64,000 bases of DNA from Acidobacteriota bacterium (GTDB lineage: Bacteria; Acidobacteriota; Vicinamibacteria; Marinacidobacterales; Marinacidobacteraceae): the NCBI GenBank assembly GCA_022820545.1, contig JAJEFG010000027.1:1-64000 (forward strand). The letters run 5' to 3'. Positions 29,601 to 37,576 of the stretch are shown piece after piece. The notes under the pieces were generated by a model. The model was given only the letters and a program-made list of their open reading frames with translations. It did not search any database and was not told the origin of the DNA. The position numbers and the translations under genes are program-made. Numbering within the stretch: the stretch's first letter is position 1; every line of letters begins with the position of its first letter.

Positions 29601-29910
29601 ATGAGTCCGGTCCATGTGCGGCGTTGCGTGCGCGCGCGGCCGGGGGCCGCTGGCGGTGCTTGACGGGTTGCGCGAGGAGTGGACCGGTGGAGCTGTTGGC
29701 GACGTTGTCGGGGAGCCCGAAAAGGGCGCCGAGACGGACCGGATCGGCGGCGAGAGGGAGACGTTCCTGGCGCTGGTGTCGGGGCCGCGACGCCGGAGTG
29801 TTGGGCACGCAGGCAGGGCAGGGGGCGACGGCGGGGGAACCGTCGGGGCGCGTGGAGTGGACCCAGCAGGTGTCGCCGCAGTCCGGGCAGTCTTTGGGAG
29901 GGGTGCTCAT
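29473..29910 (-). CDS. small zinc-ribbon-like protein with repeat-derived tail
   Basis: The 145-residue frame opens with CPDCGDTC and CPAC (CxxC pairs about 20 residues apart), a zinc-ribbon signature within the first 35 residues. The last ~45 residues are encoded by the hairpin cluster and read as repeat-like SEAAKAAFDKDS and SDKSAVLIRS. The functional protein is probably the N-terminal part, with its original 3' end replaced by repeat DNA. Function unknown. Confidence 0.45.
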   Translation of the reverse strand: MSTPPKDCPDCGDTCWVHSTRPDGSPAVAPCPACVPNTPASRPRHQRQERLPLAADPVRLGALFGLPDNVANSSTGPLLAQPVKHRQRPPAARARNAAHGPDSSLSEAAKAAFDKDSRPIRNEATPFAASDKSAVLIRSCWRNIR

Positions 29911-30061
29911 CGGCCGATCGCGGGATCGATTGCGGGTCGCCGGGTTGGGGAGGTTCGGGTAGAGCGTATTAGCCGAATGGGCTGGGGAGCGTCAAGTCAG
30001 GAGTAGCGGAAAAGGTGCCGAATTTATCTGTCGGGGCGAACGGGACTAGAATCCGAAGACC

Positions 30062-30298
30062 ATGAGTGCGGAAGTCCTCTCGATCCTCGGCGTCGGAGTG
30101 TCTCTGGCGGCCCTCATTCTCTCGGGGCAACGATCCCTGAACACCCGGATGGATCGGCTGGAGGGGCGGATGGACCGGCTGGAAGCCGCGATTCACGCCC
30201 TCGGGGAACGGGTTGCGCGTCTCGAGGGCGCGGTTCCCTTCCTCACCACCCGGCCGCTTCCGGATCCGGAGAAGCCCGCCGCGCAGGTGAGCGCGTAG
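30062..30298 (+). CDS. small membrane-anchored coiled-coil protein
   Basis: The 78-residue protein has an N-terminal hydrophobic segment (EVLSILGVGVSLAALILSG) followed by a regular heptad-type coil (MDRLEGRMDRLEAAI). It is of the type seen repeatedly in the element to the right, where other small coil-plus-membrane proteins occur at 34316, 37577 and 42721. No ligand or partner can be named. The ATG at 30062 has no strong upstream ribosome site but is the only reasonable start. Confidence 0.6.
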   Translation: MSAEVLSILGVGVSLAALILSGQRSLNTRMDRLEGRMDRLEAAIHALGERVARLEGAVPFLTTRPLPDPEKPAAQVSA

Positions 30299-30382
30299 CC
30301 GGGGCCGGCCGGCCCGCTCTCCACACAAGAGCCGTTATCGGAACCTGCGTCCGGACCTGGTGCGCCCGGGCAGCCCGAATTT

Positions 30383-30416
30383 GGCCTCCTGGAGGCCTGC
30401 GCAGCTCCTCGAGGAG
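30383..30416. terminator. tandem palindromes, terminator-like
   Basis: Two adjacent perfect palindromes are present: GGCCTCCTGGAGGCC (30383-30397) and GCTCCTCGAGGAGC (30403-30416). The first is repeated exactly at 35191-35205. The gap 30299-30547 otherwise contains only a 6-bp inverted repeat, CGATTT...AAATCG, at 30460-30476. Confidence 0.4.
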
Positions 30417-30547
30417 CCCGGATCCACGCCGGCGCCGGCGAGATCCGAGCGAATTCGACCGATTTGACATAAATCGAGATAGCACAGACGCGCGGCGAGC
30501 GATCGTGCGCCGCGTGGGTAGTCTTTAGCGGCCCTGGGCGGACGAGG

Positions 30548-31372
30548 TCACTCCTTCAGGTCGGCGATTTGTGCCTGGAGTTGGTCTCGGATGATCGCGG
30601 CCTTGCTGAGTGCGCCTTCGATGCGCCACTGCGCGTCGGCAGCGACGTCGCCGCGCAGCAGGTCCATGTCCTGTCGTTTGGCGAGGCGCGCGAGAGTGAT
30701 GGCGTCCGCGACGCGTTTCTTTGCCGCGTCGTCGCCCAAGGCGGAGATCCGCGCCTCGAGGAGGCGGATCAGCTCGTCGTGGAGCGTCTCGACCTCATTC
30801 ATGGCGGCGGAGGCCTTGGCGCGAGCTCCTTCAATTGCATCCGAAAGGCGCTGTTCTGCGGGCGGAACTGGTCCGAGCGATGTGGCGGCATTGCCGCCCA
30901 GTCTCCGGAGGCGATGGTTCGTCTCGGCGAGGCGCTGCTCGAGAGTCGGTTTTCGGTTGTTGAGTTCGTTGGCAGTGTGCTGGATGAGCGTCCAGTCATC
31001 CGAGGCGATCTGGCGGCGGGCACGTTCAGCGAACCCAAAGCTGTGCCATTCCAAGTCGATGCGGCTCGCCGTGGTAGTGGCGTAGCGGCGCTGGTCCGGT
31101 CCGGCGTTCGGATTGCGCTCCAGTTCGTCCAGGCGCCCGAGAACCTGGTCGCGGAGGCGTGCAAGCGCATTGAGCTGGGTCATCGCGTCGGCACGCATCT
31201 CCTCGATCGGGCGGGGCGGGGGTCCCCTGAGCGCCGTGCGTGAGGCGCGGAGGTTCTTGGCGAACTCCCTGTTGAACCGCGCCTGTTCTTCCTGGAATTC
31301 GTCGGGTGTCGGCAGCACGCAACCGGCGAGGATCAGGGCACCGAGGGGAAGGAGGAGAGCTCTAAGTCTCAT
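30548..31372 (-). CDS. lipoprotein with coiled-coil module
   Basis: The 274-residue protein has a lipobox (LGALILAGC, Cys18) and a long predicted coiled coil. Its C-terminal half contains the segment VETLHDELIRLLEARISALG and RLAKRQDMDLLRGDVAADAQW, which closely matches the cytoplasm-distal coil of the GIY-YIG/TonB-C fusion at 41331-42689. The shared module suggests related function in the envelope. No enzymatic motif is seen. The start at 31372 is set by the lipobox. Confidence 0.65.
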   Translation of the reverse strand: MRLRALLLPLGALILAGCVLPTPDEFQEEQARFNREFAKNLRASRTALRGPPPRPIEEMRADAMTQLNALARLRDQVLGRLDELERNPNAGPDQRRYATTTASRIDLEWHSFGFAERARRQIASDDWTLIQHTANELNNRKPTLEQRLAETNHRLRRLGGNAATSLGPVPPAEQRLSDAIEGARAKASAAMNEVETLHDELIRLLEARISALGDDAAKKRVADAITLARLAKRQDMDLLRGDVAADAQWRIEGALSKAAIIRDQLQAQIADLKE

Positions 31373-31395
31373 GGTGGGGCTCACACCTATTGTGG

Positions 31396-31998
31396 TCAGG
31401 CACCCTCCGCCGGCGGAACGCCGAAGAGGTTGATCCAGGCTACGACGTGGGGTCGTAATGTCAGGGAGAGACGGATGGCGCGGGCAACCTCGTAGACGGA
31501 CATGCCTCCGGCAGAGAGGAGCCCGGGAAGATCCCACAGGTGAATGGAGGCAAAGACGTGCCAGACCTGGTCGCGTTCGACCTCCGTCATTTGCGTGGGC
31601 CGGAAAATCCGGGCCAACTCGATACCGGTGGGACGGTTCGGGTAGCCCGCCAGATGGGCGCCCAAAAGGTGGGCGAAGAAGACAGAGATTTCGTCCGCCG
31701 GGGTCGACGGCCGGGAATGGGCTTGCGGGTGGTCGAACCAGGCGAGCGGGAGGGGGATGCGGCTTCGGGGGGCAAACTCGGGATCCCATGTGAAGTGGCG
31801 GCTCGGTTTGCCGGGGCCGCCGATCAGGGAGCCGTGTTCGCCGACACCTTGTTCGCGCGGGTCGTCGCCGGAGAGCAAACAGTCCTCGAATTGCCGGCGC
31901 TCGGCCCGAGCGTAGAGCTCCTCGCGGGAGGGGAGCCGGCCCGGATCGTTCGGCGGCGGGTTGAAGTACAGCCGGCGGACCTTCGCAAGGTCGAGCAT
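31396..31998 (-). CDS. partner protein C1 of NTase cassette (unrecognised family)
   Basis: The 200-residue protein begins MLDLAKVRRLYFNPPP and contains GEHGSLIGGPGKP, PLPLAWFDHP, HLAGYPNRPT and WHVFASIHLWDLPGLL, all shared with three other copies at 32009, 36265 and 37901. It most resembles the neighbouring copy C2, from which it is separated by ten bases, so the two are a tandem duplication. No known domain was recognised; no catalytic motif is obvious. Position downstream of a nucleotidyltransferase suggests an antitoxin, effector or cofactor. Confidence 0.8.
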   Translation of the reverse strand: MLDLAKVRRLYFNPPPNDPGRLPSREELYARAERRQFEDCLLSGDDPREQGVGEHGSLIGGPGKPSRHFTWDPEFAPRSRIPLPLAWFDHPQAHSRPSTPADEISVFFAHLLGAHLAGYPNRPTGIELARIFRPTQMTEVERDQVWHVFASIHLWDLPGLLSAGGMSVYEVARAIRLSLTLRPHVVAWINLFGVPPAEGA

Positions 31999-32008
31999 CG
32001 TGCGCGGT

Positions 32009-32620
32009 TCAGTGCTCCTGGGCACTCTCCTCTGGCGGAACGCCGAAGAGATTGATCCAGGCGACGACATCCTGCCGGAGCGTGTAGCAAAGGTGGATGG
32101 AGCGGGCGACCTGGTAGACCGACATGCCTCCGGACCAGAGAAGCCCGGGCAGGTCCCATGGGTGGATGCAGGCGAAGACGTGCCAGACCTGGTCACGTTC
32201 GGTGGCGGTCATCTGTGAGGACCGGAAAATCTGGGCCAACTCCGCTCCGGTGGGCCTGTCCGGGTAGCCCGCGAGATGGCCACCGGACAGGTGCGCGAAG
32301 AATCCGCGCACTCGTTCCGGGGGAGTGGGTGGCGTCGAAAGGGCTTTCGGATGCTGGAACCAAGTGAGGGGAAGGGGAGTCCGGGCAGGGTTTTTGAACT
32401 CCGGATCCACGGAGAACCGACGAGGGGGTTTCCCTGGTCCCCCGATGAGAGCGCCGTGTTCGCCGACACCGTCCTCACGGGGGTCTCCCCCGGTCAGGAT
32501 GCAAGCCTCGACGGCGCGGCGCTCTGCATCTGCGTACAGCTCCTCGCGGGAGGGGAAGTGTTTCCCAGCGCTGGTCGGGGGGTTGAAGTAGAGGTGGCGG
32601 ATCTTCGCAATGTCGAGCAT
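32009..32620 (-). CDS. partner protein C2 of NTase cassette (unrecognised family)
   Basis: The 203-residue protein begins MLDIAKIRHLYFNPP and has GEHGALIGGPGKP, PLPLTWFQHP, HLAGYPDRPT and IHPWDLPGLLW. It follows the integrase-linked nucleotidyltransferase gene by eight bases and precedes its own duplicate C1. Conservation between C1 and C2 runs along the whole length, with the least similar part around residues 60-85. The family is unrecognised, so the function is inferred only from genomic pairing with nucleotidyltransferase genes. Confidence 0.8.
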   Translation of the reverse strand: MLDIAKIRHLYFNPPTSAGKHFPSREELYADAERRAVEACILTGGDPREDGVGEHGALIGGPGKPPRRFSVDPEFKNPARTPLPLTWFQHPKALSTPPTPPERVRGFFAHLSGGHLAGYPDRPTGAELAQIFRSSQMTATERDQVWHVFACIHPWDLPGLLWSGGMSVYQVARSIHLCYTLRQDVVAWINLFGVPPEESAQEH

Positions 32621-32628
32621 CGGAGGTA

Positions 32629-33354
32629 TCAGCGCTCCCAGACGGGAGTGGAGCGCTCGAGACGCGACGGTGTTCTGGACAGGATCTCTCGCAGGACCTG
32701 GTCAGCGACAAAGGGGGCGGGGTCTTTGGCCTCCTCGGGGTAGGCGGGCCTGATGAGCGCACGCTGGTCGGTTCGCTGCATCCAGCCGTCCGGGAGACTC
32801 TGGAGTTCGTGCCTCAGCTGCTTGAGATCCGAGGCTTCGATGTTCGTCATGGAGGTCTTGACCGCGGCGGGGTCGCGGTGTCGGGCGACGGCGAAGTCGT
32901 AGAGGTCCCGCGCCAGTAGCTTCCTGGAATCAAGCATACGCCCGGCGAGTTTTTTCGCGAGGATCTCGGCGTTGGCCTCCAGAGCCACGGACGTGCCCCG
33001 CACCGTATCGGCGGACCGCGGGTGGCCGGTGAGAGGAAGGCTGGTGAACAGGGTGACCTCGCCGCCGCGCAGAATGATCTTGGTGTTCCAGAGCCTGACG
33101 CTGAGCTCCTCTGGGGCTCCGGTGTTCCGTTCGATAGCGTGCCGGAACGCGTCGCGGCGCGCCCAGAGCCGACTGTAAGAATCCTGATCGGTGAAGAGGT
33201 CCACGTCCGTGCTGTGTCGGTGCGCCCAGCGGAGCGCTAGGGCAGTGCCTCCCCCGAGACGCATGTGCTGTTCTCCGCCCAGGTGCTCTCCGAAGGCCTC
33301 GCGGACGGCCTCGAAGAGTTCGGCCGGACCGGGGGGAAGGTCGTATTCCGCCAT
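32629..33354 (-). CDS. AbiEii-like nucleotidyltransferase N1
   Basis: The 241-residue protein has the minimal nucleotidyltransferase motif LGGGTALALRWAHRHSTDVD (GG...hDhD), followed by RPxxxxxF-type helices; this is the pattern of the AbiEii/AbiGii toxin family that transfers nucleotides to targets such as tRNA. The ATG shares its A with the recombinase stop (TGATG), a strong sign of translational coupling. Two paralogues (36882 and 38526) carry the same motif and are followed by the same type of partner protein. Target and role in the element are unknown. Confidence 0.78.
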   Translation of the reverse strand: MAEYDLPPGPAELFEAVREAFGEHLGGEQHMRLGGGTALALRWAHRHSTDVDLFTDQDSYSRLWARRDAFRHAIERNTGAPEELSVRLWNTKIILRGGEVTLFTSLPLTGHPRSADTVRGTSVALEANAEILAKKLAGRMLDSRKLLARDLYDFAVARHRDPAAVKTSMTNIEASDLKQLRHELQSLPDGWMQRTDQRALIRPAYPEEAKDPAPFVADQVLREILSRTPSRLERSTPVWER

Positions 33355-34319
33355 CAGACGGAGATCCGCTCGACGATGTTGCGGCTGACGGATCTGCTCC
33401 GCCGGTCGTAGAGCTGAGTGGTGGAGGGATCCGAATGGCCGACCAGGTATTGGACGTCCTCCATGGGGACGCCCTGGTCGAGGAGGTCGGTGATGACCAT
33501 GGCCCGGAAACTGTGCACGGTGATGAAGCTCGGGAGTCCCGCCGCCCGGAGCCGGCGCTTGAGCATGGAACGCAGGGTCCATGGTTCGATGCCGGCGTCG
33601 CCGAACCCCGTGGGCGAGCCCGGGGCGATGACGCGGAAGAGGGGGGTGTCCTGGGGCTGGTCGCGGATCTGGGCGGCGGCCAGGTAGGCGGCGATCCAGG
33701 CGTCGAGGTCGATGCGGACGGGGATTTCGCGCTGCTTGCCGCGTTTCTCGCGCATGCGCAGCGCTCGGTGGTCGCCGTAGTTGCGAAGGTCCTGGAGTCG
33801 GAGCGCCGCGACGGCGCCGGCCCGGGCGCCGGTATAGATGAGGGTGCCGAGGATGGCTCGATCGCGCACGCCGGGCCTCGAGGACGCGTCTATGGAAGCG
33901 ATGAGGTCGCGTGTCTGGGCGACGGTGATCTCGGGGGTCTTGCCTTCGCGGGATTCGGAACGCGGTGGCCGGACGGACTGGAAGGGGTTGATGACGACCG
34001 CATGGCGAAGCGTGAGAAGGTCGAAGAAGTGCCGGAGCGCGGAAAGCGCGAGCTTCTGGGTGGGGATGGAGCCGCCGTAGGCATCCAGGAAGCGCGCGGC
34101 GTGTCCGGGGGTGGCATCCACGAGGGAGATGTCCTGCGTGGCCAGCCAGTGGAGGAAGCGGCGCACCGGGATGGCGTACGCCTTGCGGGTGTGCGGGTTC
34201 CGGATCCGCGCGGTGAAGAATTCCTCCGCGGCGAAGCAGGCTTGGGGGCCGGCGTCGCGCAGGACAGCGAGCCGCGCCGGGTGTTCGAAGGGAACGAGCG
34301 CGGCCGCGCGGCCGGTCAT
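33354..34319 (-). CDS. tyrosine recombinase/integrase
   Basis: The 321-residue protein has the tyrosine-recombinase catalytic residues: Arg in YTGARAGAVAAL, His-x-x-Arg in TVHSFRAM, His in LVGHSDPSTT and the nucleophile Tyr in QLYDRRSR. The N-terminal SAM-like domain includes RKAYAIPVRRFLHWLA. Length and order are those of XerC/XerD-like or element integrases. It begins in an ATGA overlap with the upstream small coiled-coil gene and is coupled at its 3' end to the nucleotidyltransferase N1, so integration and that cassette are co-expressed. Confidence 0.88.
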   Translation of the reverse strand: MTGRAAALVPFEHPARLAVLRDAGPQACFAAEEFFTARIRNPHTRKAYAIPVRRFLHWLATQDISLVDATPGHAARFLDAYGGSIPTQKLALSALRHFFDLLTLRHAVVINPFQSVRPPRSESREGKTPEITVAQTRDLIASIDASSRPGVRDRAILGTLIYTGARAGAVAALRLQDLRNYGDHRALRMREKRGKQREIPVRIDLDAWIAAYLAAAQIRDQPQDTPLFRVIAPGSPTGFGDAGIEPWTLRSMLKRRLRAAGLPSFITVHSFRAMVITDLLDQGVPMEDVQYLVGHSDPSTTQLYDRRSRSVSRNIVERISV

Positions 34320-34573
34320 CCGGTCAACCGGAGGGCGGCGAACAAGACACCAGCGATAGCGAGGGCGGCGATGAGGGAGCGACGCTCGCTGGCGATGATC
34401 GCGGCTTCGAGGTCGGAGCGGAGGGCGCGGAGGTCGGCGCGAGTGGCGAGGTCAGCGCGCTGAGCATCATCGGCGCTGGCGACTTCGGCGATGATGGCAC
34501 GGGCGAGAGCGGGGTCCGCGCCGGCGGCGATGATCCGCTCAGTCGCCGCAGCGGTGTCGAGGGTGTAGGCCAT
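34316..34573 (-). CDS. small coiled-coil membrane protein (DUF1640-like)
   Basis: The 85-residue protein has a helical N-terminus (TAAATERIIAAGADPALA), a coil with ATRADLRALRSDLEA typical of DUF1640-type proteins, and a C-terminal membrane segment (LIAALAIAGVLFAALRL). It opens the recombinase operon and overlaps the recombinase start (ATGA). The role of such proteins next to integrases is unknown. Confidence 0.65.
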   Translation of the reverse strand: MAYTLDTAAATERIIAAGADPALARAIIAEVASADDAQRADLATRADLRALRSDLEAAIIASERRSLIAALAIAGVLFAALRLTG

Positions 34574-34654
34574 CAGAATCTCCTGCTGGTGAGTGTAGCA
34601 AAGGGGCTGCGATAATCCTTTTTATCCGAAGCCTCCAGGAGGTAGGATGAAGGA
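34574..34654. promoter_or_regulatory. divergent promoter region of recombinase operon
   Basis: This 81-base gap separates the leftward recombinase operon from the rightward small zinc-binding gene. It contains an AT-rich patch (ATAATCCTTTTTATCC) and, near the right end, an AGGAGG site at 34637-34642 for the rightward gene. Confidence 0.4.
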
Positions 34655-35020
34655 ATGGAAGCGGCCGAGATAGCGGAAGCCGCGAAGGGGATTTGCGGGT
34701 GTGCAGTCGCCGGCTGGGAAACGCCGGCGCCGGGCGATCGGGGTATCCGGTGCGCAGAGTGCGGCTGGGTGACTACCTGGGAGTGGTTGGAGCGGCATCC
34801 GAGAGGGGCGAGTGCCATCTTGTCGGCGCAGAGGCGGCACGACCCGGCCGGGTTCGAAGAGTGGATGGCAGCTGCAGGAATCGCTCGTGCGGAAGTGTTG
34901 ACCGCGCGGCGAGAGGGCCGCGCGCCCAAGCGGCGGCGGGTTAGCCGCCGAGAGCACCGAGGAGCGCGGGAAGTAGCACGAGAGGCGATCGCCACGGCTG
35001 TGAAACGGTTGCCGAGGTAG
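34655..35020 (+). CDS. small zinc-binding protein, unknown function
   Basis: The 121-residue protein has ICGC and CAEC near the N-terminus, enough for one zinc site, followed by WVTTWEWLERHPRG and a highly basic C-terminus (RREGRAPKRRRVSRREHR). The basic tail could contact nucleic acid. It is divergent from the recombinase operon. No family was recognised. Confidence 0.55.
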   Translation: MEAAEIAEAAKGICGCAVAGWETPAPGDRGIRCAECGWVTTWEWLERHPRGASAILSAQRRHDPAGFEEWMAAAGIARAEVLTARREGRAPKRRRVSRREHRGAREVAREAIATAVKRLPR

Positions 35021-35325
35021 GTCTCAGCGTGCGGGGCTGTGCGCGTTGTGGGCTGGTGAGGGTTGAAAGCTCGAGCCGGAGGCGGCCTGGGGCGAAAAAT
35101 TGGCCCGTGGGGGCGGCGGAGAGCGCCAGGAGAGCCGCTAGAGGGGAAACGCGACCTGTGTAGAGCCTGTGAAACCAGAGGCACTGTCCGGGCCTCCTGG
35201 AGGCCCGTTTGCGTCTCTTGGCGGAAGGGTTGGCAGACGGGGCCGCCGCGTTCGGGATCGTGCTCGGAGCCCCGGCGCGGACTCCGGAGAGTCTGTGCCG
35301 TAATGTCTTCGGTGGAGGATCGACC
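35021..35325. other. gap with terminator-like palindrome
   Basis: No convincing gene is seen in this 305-base gap. It contains a GC-rich palindrome, CGGGCCTCCTGGAGGCCCG, at 35189-35207 followed by a short T-rich run, which could end transcription of the zinc-binding gene. Its core is identical to the palindrome at 30383-30397. Confidence 0.45.
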
Positions 35326-35559
35326 ATGATTTCAAGAATCAACCATTTCCTGGCGGCGTCCATTGGCTGGCTCAACGCCCTTACGGCGGTATTCCTCGTC
35401 GTGGGGTCCACGGCGGCGGCCATGGGGGTACTCGGGGCCGCAGGGATCATCGTGGGTCTGCTGGCCGGAACGGCAGCTGCCGTGCTCCTGTGCGGCGCCC
35501 TGGCGGTGCTCATCAATATCCGCGACCTCCTGGCGGCAACGCTCGACAAGTCGGATTAG
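35326..35559 (+). CDS. small two-helix membrane protein
   Basis: The 77-residue protein starts at an ATG preceded by GGTGGAGG. It contains two hydrophobic segments (ALTAVFLVVGSTAAAMGVLG and IIVGLLAGTAAAVLLCGALA) and a short basic loop. Such proteins are common in mobile elements as membrane accessory subunits, but no family can be named. Confidence 0.6.
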   Translation: MISRINHFLAASIGWLNALTAVFLVVGSTAAAMGVLGAAGIIVGLLAGTAAAVLLCGALAVLINIRDLLAATLDKSD

Positions 35560-35579
35560 CGAGGCCGATCCCGGCCGGA

Positions 35580-35844
35580 TCAGCCTACGACCAGTTGGCC
35601 GACCATGAGGCCGATCCAGAAGCCGATGACCAGGCCGAAGGTGAAGCGGAGCACCCAGCGCCGGTAGTCGGTAGCTCGGCGGATGAGCCCAAGGGCATTG
35701 CGGCCGCCCGCGATTGGGAGCCCGATGCGGAGGCTGACTGGGCGGATGATTTGGCCCGGAGGGAAAGGGCGTTGCTAAGTCGCCGCCCCGCGCCGGAGGA
35801 GGCGGATGGTCGGGACCCAGGCCGGGAAGATCGGCGATCGGGCG
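35580..35844 (-). pseudogene. 3' remnant of the coiled-coil membrane gene at 37577
   Basis: Bases 35589-35672 match 37586-37669 at 82 of 84 positions and encode the membrane-end sequence FGLVIGFWIGLMVGQLVVG. The reading frame upstream is broken by stop codons and no start is available, so this is a decayed duplicate. The rest of the interval up to 35844 holds no gene. Confidence 0.65.
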
Positions 35845-36072
35845 CTAAGCCGCGTCTATTGACGGGGGGTGGGCCGAGTTGTCCTGGGGGGAATCGAGAA
35901 GGTCGGCCAAGAGCCTAGGATGGTCGGGAGCACCCCGTAGTCCAAGCGCGTCAACGAGTTCGGGAGGGACGATGATCGGGAGGTCGTAGGTGGCGATGGC
36001 GCGGTCGAAGTCGCCGATGGTTTCGATAAGGACTACCGGCCCGTCAACGTCGGTGGTTTCGCGGATCGCCAT
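35845..36072 (-). CDS. small acidic protein, paralogue of 63696-63914
   Basis: The 75-residue protein begins MAIRETTDVDGPVV and contains DFDRAIATYDLPIIVPPEL. It aligns over its first 50 residues with the small protein at 63696-63914 (MAIREIEIEG, FAQVFDRGLPIEAPREVV). Both sit next to duplicated cassettes of the element. Acidic residues make a DNA-mimic or antitoxin role possible, but this is speculation. A copy of the ATACGGTAT repeat lies upstream. Confidence 0.6.
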   Translation of the reverse strand: MAIRETTDVDGPVVLIETIGDFDRAIATYDLPIIVPPELVDALGLRGAPDHPRLLADLLDSPQDNSAHPPSIDAA

Positions 36073-36114
36073 GAGCGTTGCCTCGTGAGAGTGAGGATAG
36101 CGAAAGAGGAGTTG

Positions 36115-36155
36115 GGGGAGGACAAGGGCGGCCATGCGGATCAGCGAGCGACGAG
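36115..36155 (-). repeat. 5' remnant of an NTase gene start
   Basis: This segment resembles the start region of nucleotidyltransferase N2 at 37551-37591 (shared GGACAAGGGCG, then CCATG and GGATCAGCG, with a few differences). Translated, it yields MAALVLP against MGALVLP of N2. It is a scar of cassette duplication next to the MAIRE-type gene. Confidence 0.5.
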
Positions 36156-36194
36156 GACGACGATGCGTGCCGCGGCGCACGGCGTGGGGTGGAG

Positions 36195-36258
36195 GTATGC
36201 ACGATCAATACGGTACGACGGCATACCGTATTTACGCATACGGTATGCACGGTGCAGA
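36195..36258. promoter_or_regulatory. ATACGGTAT repeat, site A
   Basis: The site contains TATGCACGATCAATACGG, GCATACCGTATTTACGC and GCATACGGTATGCACGG. Base for base it resembles site B upstream of parA over about 60 bases. It lies about 125-185 bases upstream of the small gene at 36072. Confidence 0.6.
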
Positions 36259-36264
36259 CGCGTG

Positions 36265-36879
36265 CTACGACGGCTCGTCGGGTGACTCGGGGGGTGCGGC
36301 GAACATGTGGAGCCAGTCGATCACCTGCGGCCGGCGGATCCCGGAGAAGTGGATCGCGCGGGCCAGCTCGTAGACGGACAGCCGTTCGCGAGACAGGAGT
36401 CTCGTGAGATCCCAGGGCCGGATACAGCCCAGGATGTGATAGAGGATGGAACGGTCGCGTGGGGTGGGGGCGGGCGAGCGGAAGACACGGGCGAGTTCGG
36501 AGCCGGTGGGCCGGTCAGGGTATCCGGCCAGGTGGTCCGCGATGAGAGCGTCGAGCACCGGATGATCTTTGGGAATCCCCCCGGGTGGCGGCGTGCGGGC
36601 CCCCGGATGCGTGAACCAGGACAGGGGCAGGGGGAGCCGCCCGGCTCGGTATTCGGGAGGGCAGTCGAGGTTCGAGAAGGACAGTGGTTTGTCCGGCCCA
36701 CCGATGAGGGAACCGTGTTCCCCGATATGAAAGACACGGGGATCGGAACCGTCGAGGCGGCAGGCGTCCAGCGCGCGCCGTTCGTGCCGGGCGATGTGTT
36801 CTTCGCGGGTGAGCGGCCGGTGCAGATCGTCCGGTGGTGGATGAAAGTAGGCGTACCGAAGTTCGGCAATGTCGAGCAC
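36265..36879 (-). CDS. partner protein C3 of NTase cassette (unrecognised family)
   Basis: The 204-residue protein starts with GTG (MLDIAELRYAYFHPPP) two bases after the stop of nucleotidyltransferase N2. It contains GEHGSLIGGPDKP, PLPLSWFTHP, HLAGYPDRPT and IRPWDLTRLL. It is closest to C4 (YHILGCIRPWD, RRPQVIDWLHMFA shared), and both differ from C1/C2 in the C-terminal third. Function unknown; the strict adjacency to N2 is the main clue. Confidence 0.8.
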   Translation of the reverse strand: MLDIAELRYAYFHPPPDDLHRPLTREEHIARHERRALDACRLDGSDPRVFHIGEHGSLIGGPDKPLSFSNLDCPPEYRAGRLPLPLSWFTHPGARTPPPGGIPKDHPVLDALIADHLAGYPDRPTGSELARVFRSPAPTPRDRSILYHILGCIRPWDLTRLLSRERLSVYELARAIHFSGIRRPQVIDWLHMFAAPPESPDEPS

Positions 36880-36881
36880 GA

Positions 36882-37571
36882 TCAGCGGCCCCAGGTGATG
36901 TCGCGGGAGTGTTGGAATAGCCCGCGAACGACGAAGACGGCGTTTCGCGCGGCGCCGGGCCGCGCGGCTGCAACGACTGGCTGGCGGTGGGTTTCCATCC
37001 AGTCGGGGTGGAGGGAACGGAGTTCGGTGGCGATGTCGCGGAGTTGCCGGTCGGTGAAGCAGGAGCGCGCGGTGGCGAATGCGTCCGGGTCGTAGTGCGT
37101 CGAAACCGCAATGTCGTACAGGTCGCGCGGGACGAAGATGTTGTTTCCGAGGATGCGGCCGCCGATCTTGCGCGCGAGGATCTCGGCGCTGCTTTCGATG
37201 CCGACCGCGGTTCCCCGAACGGTGTCGTTTGAGCGTGGGTTGCCCGTGAAACCGGGAATAGTGTCGACGCTGAGTTCGCCGCCATCCGCGAGGACGATGC
37301 GTGTGGCCCCCGGGCCGACGGACAGGTCGCGGACGCCGGTGGCGCGCTCGAGGTCGCGGGCGAACTGGGTGGCGTTGGCGTAGAGCTGAGCGTAGGGTTT
37401 CGGCTCGATGAAGTAGTCAAGGTCCGTCGTGTGGCGGTGGTCCCAACGAGCGGCGAGAGCGGTTCCGCCCCCGAGGCAGAGGTGGTGTTCGCCGCCGAGA
37501 TGGGCGGCGAGCGGTTCGCGGGTGCGCTCTAGGATCTCGGCGGGACCGGAGGGGAGGACAAGGGCGCCCAT
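36882..37571 (-). CDS. AbiEii-like nucleotidyltransferase N2
   Basis: The 229-residue protein has CLGGGTALAARWDHRHTTD followed by LDYF, the GG...hDxDh nucleotidyltransferase signature, and the family region FVPRDLYDIAVSTHYDP. It begins at ATG 37571, five bases after the stop of the coiled-coil gene. Similarity with N3 is strong throughout (GGRILxNxIFVPRDLYD). As in the other two cassettes, the partner protein follows directly. The nucleotide and acceptor are unknown. Confidence 0.78.
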   Translation of the reverse strand: MGALVLPSGPAEILERTREPLAAHLGGEHHLCLGGGTALAARWDHRHTTDLDYFIEPKPYAQLYANATQFARDLERATGVRDLSVGPGATRIVLADGGELSVDTIPGFTGNPRSNDTVRGTAVGIESSAEILARKIGGRILGNNIFVPRDLYDIAVSTHYDPDAFATARSCFTDRQLRDIATELRSLHPDWMETHRQPVVAAARPGAARNAVFVVRGLFQHSRDITWGR

Positions 37572-37576
37572 GTGGA

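Noticed and set aside
33354-34319. A tRNA gene used as integration site next to the recombinase
   Set aside because: No cloverleaf or tRNA-like 3' end was seen around the recombinase or the left junction.
35063-35329. Plus-strand arginine-rich frame
   Set aside because: It has no ribosome site and overlaps the terminator-like palindrome and the start of the 35326 gene.
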